This document shows, piece by piece, positions 61,215-64,000 of a stretch of 64,000 nt of DNA. The notes beneath the pieces were generated by a model. It did not search any database. It was not told where the DNA came from and worked only from the letters and a program-made list of their open reading frames with translations. This stretch comes from DSWT01 sp035415725. Lineage in GTDB: Bacteria > Chloroflexota > Anaerolineae > B4-G1 > SLSP01. The first letter of the stretch is position 1, and each line of letters opens with the position of its first letter. Location of the stretch: contig DAOOGN010000003.1 of the NCBI GenBank assembly GCA_035415725.1, forward strand, positions 1 to 64,000, in the 5' to 3' direction. The position numbers and the translations under genes were made by a program.

Positions 61215-63791
61215 TTATTCCCCACCCCCCACCGGCTCCAACGCGATCAAATCCTCGAAGTCCTGCGGGTGGAGGCTCTCGAACTCTTGCTGATGCACGA
61301 TCTTGAAATCCCATGCTGTTCCGGTAAGTAAAGTGGCGTTTTCGCACCACAGACGGGCAGCGCGGTTTTTGTGGGCCACGTCTACATCTACGCGGCCTTT
61401 GGTTTCGATGAGATGATGGACGCCGTCATCGGTGACGGCGACGAAGTCCGGTTCGTAGTAGCGCAGGTTGGCCGCCGTGTCGGTGTAGGGGATGGTGAAG
61501 CCGAAGTTCGCCGGGAGTTTGGCAAAGCGTGCCACGTCGGGCGCTTTTTCCAGGAACAGGGCGAAGGTCTTCTCGAATTCGTTATCGGCGGCGACGAGGT
61601 TGAAGACGGTTTTGGCAGCCTGGGCGGTGGGGCGCGACCAGGGGAAGCCCGGCGTGGTGGAGAGGGCGCGCCCGGCGTCGGTGAGGAAGGGCGTCTGTTC
61701 TTCGAGGATGGCCTCGCGCAGGGCCGCCAGGAACGCTTTGACGGTGACGTGCTGCGCGACCGGGTGGGCGATGGCTTTGACCATGGCCGGATCGTCCAGG
61801 TCTACCGGCGCGCCGAAGGCATACGTCTCCAGGAATTCACGCACTTTGGGGGCAAGGGCGGCGAATTGCGCGGGCAGTTTGAGGTCGCCGGCGATGCGCT
61901 TGGCGTAGTAGGAGATGACTTCCTGGGCTGTTTGCACTTCAGGGATGGTATACTCGCGTTCGATCATCTTTTCCAATGTGATGATGTCGTAGCCTTCGTA
62001 GGTGAAGGCTTGGGCGTCGGTGTCGCCTTGCTTCTTGGGCAGCCGGGGCGTCTTGAACGTGGAAACGTCCAGGGCTGCGATTTCCTCACTGAGCGTGCTT
62101 TTGCGCGCCAGGTGCGGGCTGAGGAAGGGCAAAGCGATGTCATAGGCGGCTTTCTGCGGGTCGGGCCAGATGGTTTCAATGACGACGTGATCTTTGTCCA
62201 GGTCGAAGGTCTCAAAGGCCATGTCTTCGTCGCGCTCCAACTGTTCGACGAATTCGATGAACGCCTGGTTGCCGATCACGTCCACGGTCTCGCGGAACAG
62301 CGGGTTGCCGGGGACGTTGCCCCGGAACATCAGCCGCAAGCCGCGCCCCACGGTCTGCTCCGGCAGGATGTTGGCTTTGGCGCTGTAGGGCCGCAGGCCC
62401 ACGATGACGGTGACGCTCTGCACGTCCCACCCTTCGCGCAGCATCAGGACGCTGACGATGGCGTTGATGGGACTCTTGGCCGTGTCAATGTCCTGCGCCG
62501 CTTGCCGGGCAGCCGCTTCGTCTTTGATCGCAATGTCGCCACTGCGGTTAGTATGGATGACGAGCAGCTTATCACCCGCGAACTCGTCGGGATACTTGGT
62601 GCGCAAATAATCCGCCACATCATCGGCTTCGGCGGTGCTATTCAACATGATGAACAAGACCGGTTTGCGGTCAAGCTTTGCCAGTTGATCGCGGTACTCG
62701 CGCCAGCGCTCCACACCGGCAGTGAGATAGGCTCGGTAGCGCACACTGGCGATGTCCGAGGGCGTCTCGCGGATGCGTTTGGTGACACCTTTGAAAGGCC
62801 GCTTGACGATATTGTCAAGAATCGCCTGTTTGAGCGGATAATCAAAGACTGTCCAGGTGAACAGCGAGCCTTTGCTGTAACGCGGCGTGGCGGACATATC
62901 CAATTGCATGTTGACCGTCCCCGCTACGTGCAACCGCCGGATGGTCTTGCTCCACTCGTTTTCTTCGTCGTGGGTGTGGTGGGCCTCGTCGTTGACGACG
63001 AAGACGGAGCCGCCCCGCGCCAGGATGCGCGGCATAAAGTCTTCGATGGCCTGCGGTTGCGCGGGCGGTTTGGGGCCGAGCATCTGCGTCATAATCTCCG
63101 GTTCGTCATCGGCGGACGTGTCGGGGCGCTCGTACAACTGCTGGATGTTGGTGAGGTATAGCGCGCCTTCGGAACTGGCGCGTTCGGCGTCCCCGCGCAT
63201 GTAACATTCCATATCCCAATAGAGGCTGAGTTCCGGGGGGATGACGGGATCGACGCGGAAGATGCGCCCGCCCGCGAAGTCGGTCTTGAGGCGCTCGAAG
63301 ACGATGACGTTGGGGGCGATCAGCAGGCTGGTCCGGGCATAGTCGGCGTCATTCTCCACCACAGCGTTGAAGTATTGCCAGGCCACGGCCAGCGCCGCCA
63401 CTTTGGTCTTGCCACTGCCGGTCGCCATTTTGAGGCAGTAGCGGGCGTAGTCGTCGTGTTGGAGGAGGCGCAGTTGTCCGCCCACGGCCTGGGCGTAGGT
63501 TTCGATGAGGGTTTTGTAGCGGCGCGTCCGGGCCACTTCGTAGAGGAAGATGAGCGTTTCCACGGCCTCGCGCTGGAAGGGGTAGTAGCTGAACTTGAGG
63601 CCGTTGGGCAGGCGGTGGTCGGTGCGGAACCAGTAGTCGAGCAGGGTCTTGGTGGTGGGCGTCACGCCCTTGTAGTTGCTGGCGCGCCAATCTTGCACGG
63701 CCTGCCGGATCGCCGGGACGCACGGCGCGGTTTTGAGGGCGACTTGCAGTAAGGCCAATTGTTGCGAATCGGGCTTTTTTGTACGCGGCAT
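61215..63791 (-). CDS. Type III restriction-like helicase-nuclease (BPTD_3080-type restriction endonuclease)
   Basis: 858 residues. N-terminal SF2 helicase: Walker A ATGSGKTK (123-130), NDEAHH Walker B, motif III-like SATPR, and late motifs EGWDVQSVTVIVGLRP and EQTVGRGLRLM. The C terminus has PDF and ETKGR (about 795-820), a PD-(D/E)xK nuclease core. This matches the BPTD_3080-type Res proteins that act with a DNA methyltransferase. It starts 11 bp after the upstream gene, with GAGGGA before the ATG. It is convergent with gnd. A methyltransferase is not in the window and may lie beyond the right edge. Confidence 0.82.
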   Translation of the reverse strand: MPRTKKPDSQQLALLQVALKTAPCVPAIRQAVQDWRASNYKGVTPTTKTLLDYWFRTDHRLPNGLKFSYYPFQREAVETLIFLYEVARTRRYKTLIETYAQAVGGQLRLLQHDDYARYCLKMATGSGKTKVAALAVAWQYFNAVVENDADYARTSLLIAPNVIVFERLKTDFAGGRIFRVDPVIPPELSLYWDMECYMRGDAERASSEGALYLTNIQQLYERPDTSADDEPEIMTQMLGPKPPAQPQAIEDFMPRILARGGSVFVVNDEAHHTHDEENEWSKTIRRLHVAGTVNMQLDMSATPRYSKGSLFTWTVFDYPLKQAILDNIVKRPFKGVTKRIRETPSDIASVRYRAYLTAGVERWREYRDQLAKLDRKPVLFIMLNSTAEADDVADYLRTKYPDEFAGDKLLVIHTNRSGDIAIKDEAAARQAAQDIDTAKSPINAIVSVLMLREGWDVQSVTVIVGLRPYSAKANILPEQTVGRGLRLMFRGNVPGNPLFRETVDVIGNQAFIEFVEQLERDEDMAFETFDLDKDHVVIETIWPDPQKAAYDIALPFLSPHLARKSTLSEEIAALDVSTFKTPRLPKKQGDTDAQAFTYEGYDIITLEKMIEREYTIPEVQTAQEVISYYAKRIAGDLKLPAQFAALAPKVREFLETYAFGAPVDLDDPAMVKAIAHPVAQHVTVKAFLAALREAILEEQTPFLTDAGRALSTTPGFPWSRPTAQAAKTVFNLVAADNEFEKTFALFLEKAPDVARFAKLPANFGFTIPYTDTAANLRYYEPDFVAVTDDGVHHLIETKGRVDVDVAHKNRAARLWCENATLLTGTAWDFKIVHQQEFESLHPQDFEDLIALEPVGGGE

Positions 63792-63802
63792 ATTGTCCCT
63801 CT

Positions 63803-64000
63803 CTATGCTTTCACCAAGACCGGTTTCAAACTCGTGTCATCGAAATTTGCCAGGATGCCCAGTTGAATCTGACGTTGACGCATCCATACTCGCAGATTCT
63901 CCAGGCGAATATCCGCCACATCGCGGATCGCCGTCGGGAACACCATGATTTTTCCCTCAACGATCAAATGCCCAAAGGCTATATCGCCGATGGGAATCCC
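63803..64000 (-). CDS. C-terminal part of a probable GxxExxY/PD-(D/E)xK-type protein (partial)
   Basis: The last 65 codons of a minus-strand gene end at TAG 63803-63805; the start is outside the window. The visible segment contains RVWMRQRQIQLGILANFDD and ends SLKPVLVKA, reminiscent of the 'LxxGLLINFG' C terminus of the small GxxExxY nuclease-like family. No catalytic residues can be seen in this part. Its stop lies 11 bp before the helicase-nuclease start, so both belong to one operon and probably one DNA-defence or DNA-processing module. Confidence 0.4.
   Translation of the reverse strand, partial: GIPIGDIAFGHLIVEGKIMVFPTAIRDVADIRLENLRVWMRQRQIQLGILANFDDTSLKPVLVKA

Noticed and set aside
61371..63161. 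596-codon plus-strand frame inside the restriction-like gene
   Set aside because: Antisense shadow of a gene with intact helicase motifs; no recognisable domains and no SD.

Overview
The window reads as chromosome of a moderately high-GC (about 60% by eye) bacterium, most likely a Chloroflexota of the Anaerolineae/Caldilineae type. This is inferred from gene content: a coenzyme F420 mini-cluster, many large secreted beta-rich proteins, two of which end in a similar xFLPxVxR tail, golvesin-like and Asp-box domains, DUF2142/GT39-like membrane glycosyltransferases, and several families of short dispersed intergenic repeats. No rRNA, CRISPR array, prophage or intact insertion sequence is visible. 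One tRNA, tRNA-Ser(CGA), is present.

Layout. 1-530 is a decayed region with a palindromic tandem repeat, the N-terminal stub of a family-2 glycosyltransferase and a transposase-like fragment. 587-4417 is a nucleotide-sugar operon (rmd, an unknown coiled-coil protein, gmd, phosphohexomutase) behind a consensus promoter, suited to making GDP-rhamnose. 4674-7372 holds a DNA-glycosylase-like protein translationally coupled to a GAF histidine kinase. 7397-10633 (minus) is a secreted amidase with a golvesin domain inserted in its catalytic fold. 10809-12185 is a probable 8-oxoguanine deaminase. 12311-14256 has tRNA-Ser, a GtrA protein and a GT4 glycosyltransferase. 14328-16844 is an F420 set (F420:NADP oxidoreductase, CofE, LLM oxidoreductase), followed by a UDP-sugar dehydrogenase. 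18500-22923 is a run of two M16 peptidases, acpS, dtd and a degenerate DprA-like protein. A lipoprotein and an RpiR regulator diverge at 23.6 kb.

24738-29375 (minus) is a fused protein with three von Willebrand A domains. 29961-32309 (minus) is secD-secF. 32612-37954 is an esterase overlapping two large membrane glycosyltransferases. Rubrerythrin, a VOC protein, a frameshifted class III cyclase and a small membrane protein follow. 40210-46410 (minus) encodes a 2066-residue secreted protein with Asp-box repeats and a gingipain-like (C25) peptidase domain. clpB, an acetyltransferase-like gene, a nitrilase-family amidase and the rluA-like/lspA/dksA-like operon fill 46.8-53.6 kb.

53.7-61.2 kb holds a truncated thioredoxin-DsbD-like gene and then the most system-like locus. 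A LacI regulator with a perfect GTGAGCGCTCAC operator faces a HAD hydrolase, a LarA-family nickel-pincer racemase/epimerase, a 39-residue unannotated ORF, a Gfo/Idh/MocA oxidoreductase and 6-phosphogluconate dehydrogenase. This is plausibly a regulated aldonate/hydroxy-acid pathway. The window closes with a type III-restriction-like helicase-nuclease and the 3' end of a probable PD-(D/E)xK-type partner.

At least six families of short dispersed repeats, mostly hairpins, recur between genes. They affect gene calling: one copy forms a false N-terminal extension of the GT4 gene. Positions, motifs and repeats were read by eye. Family names rest on remembered family motifs, not on searches.
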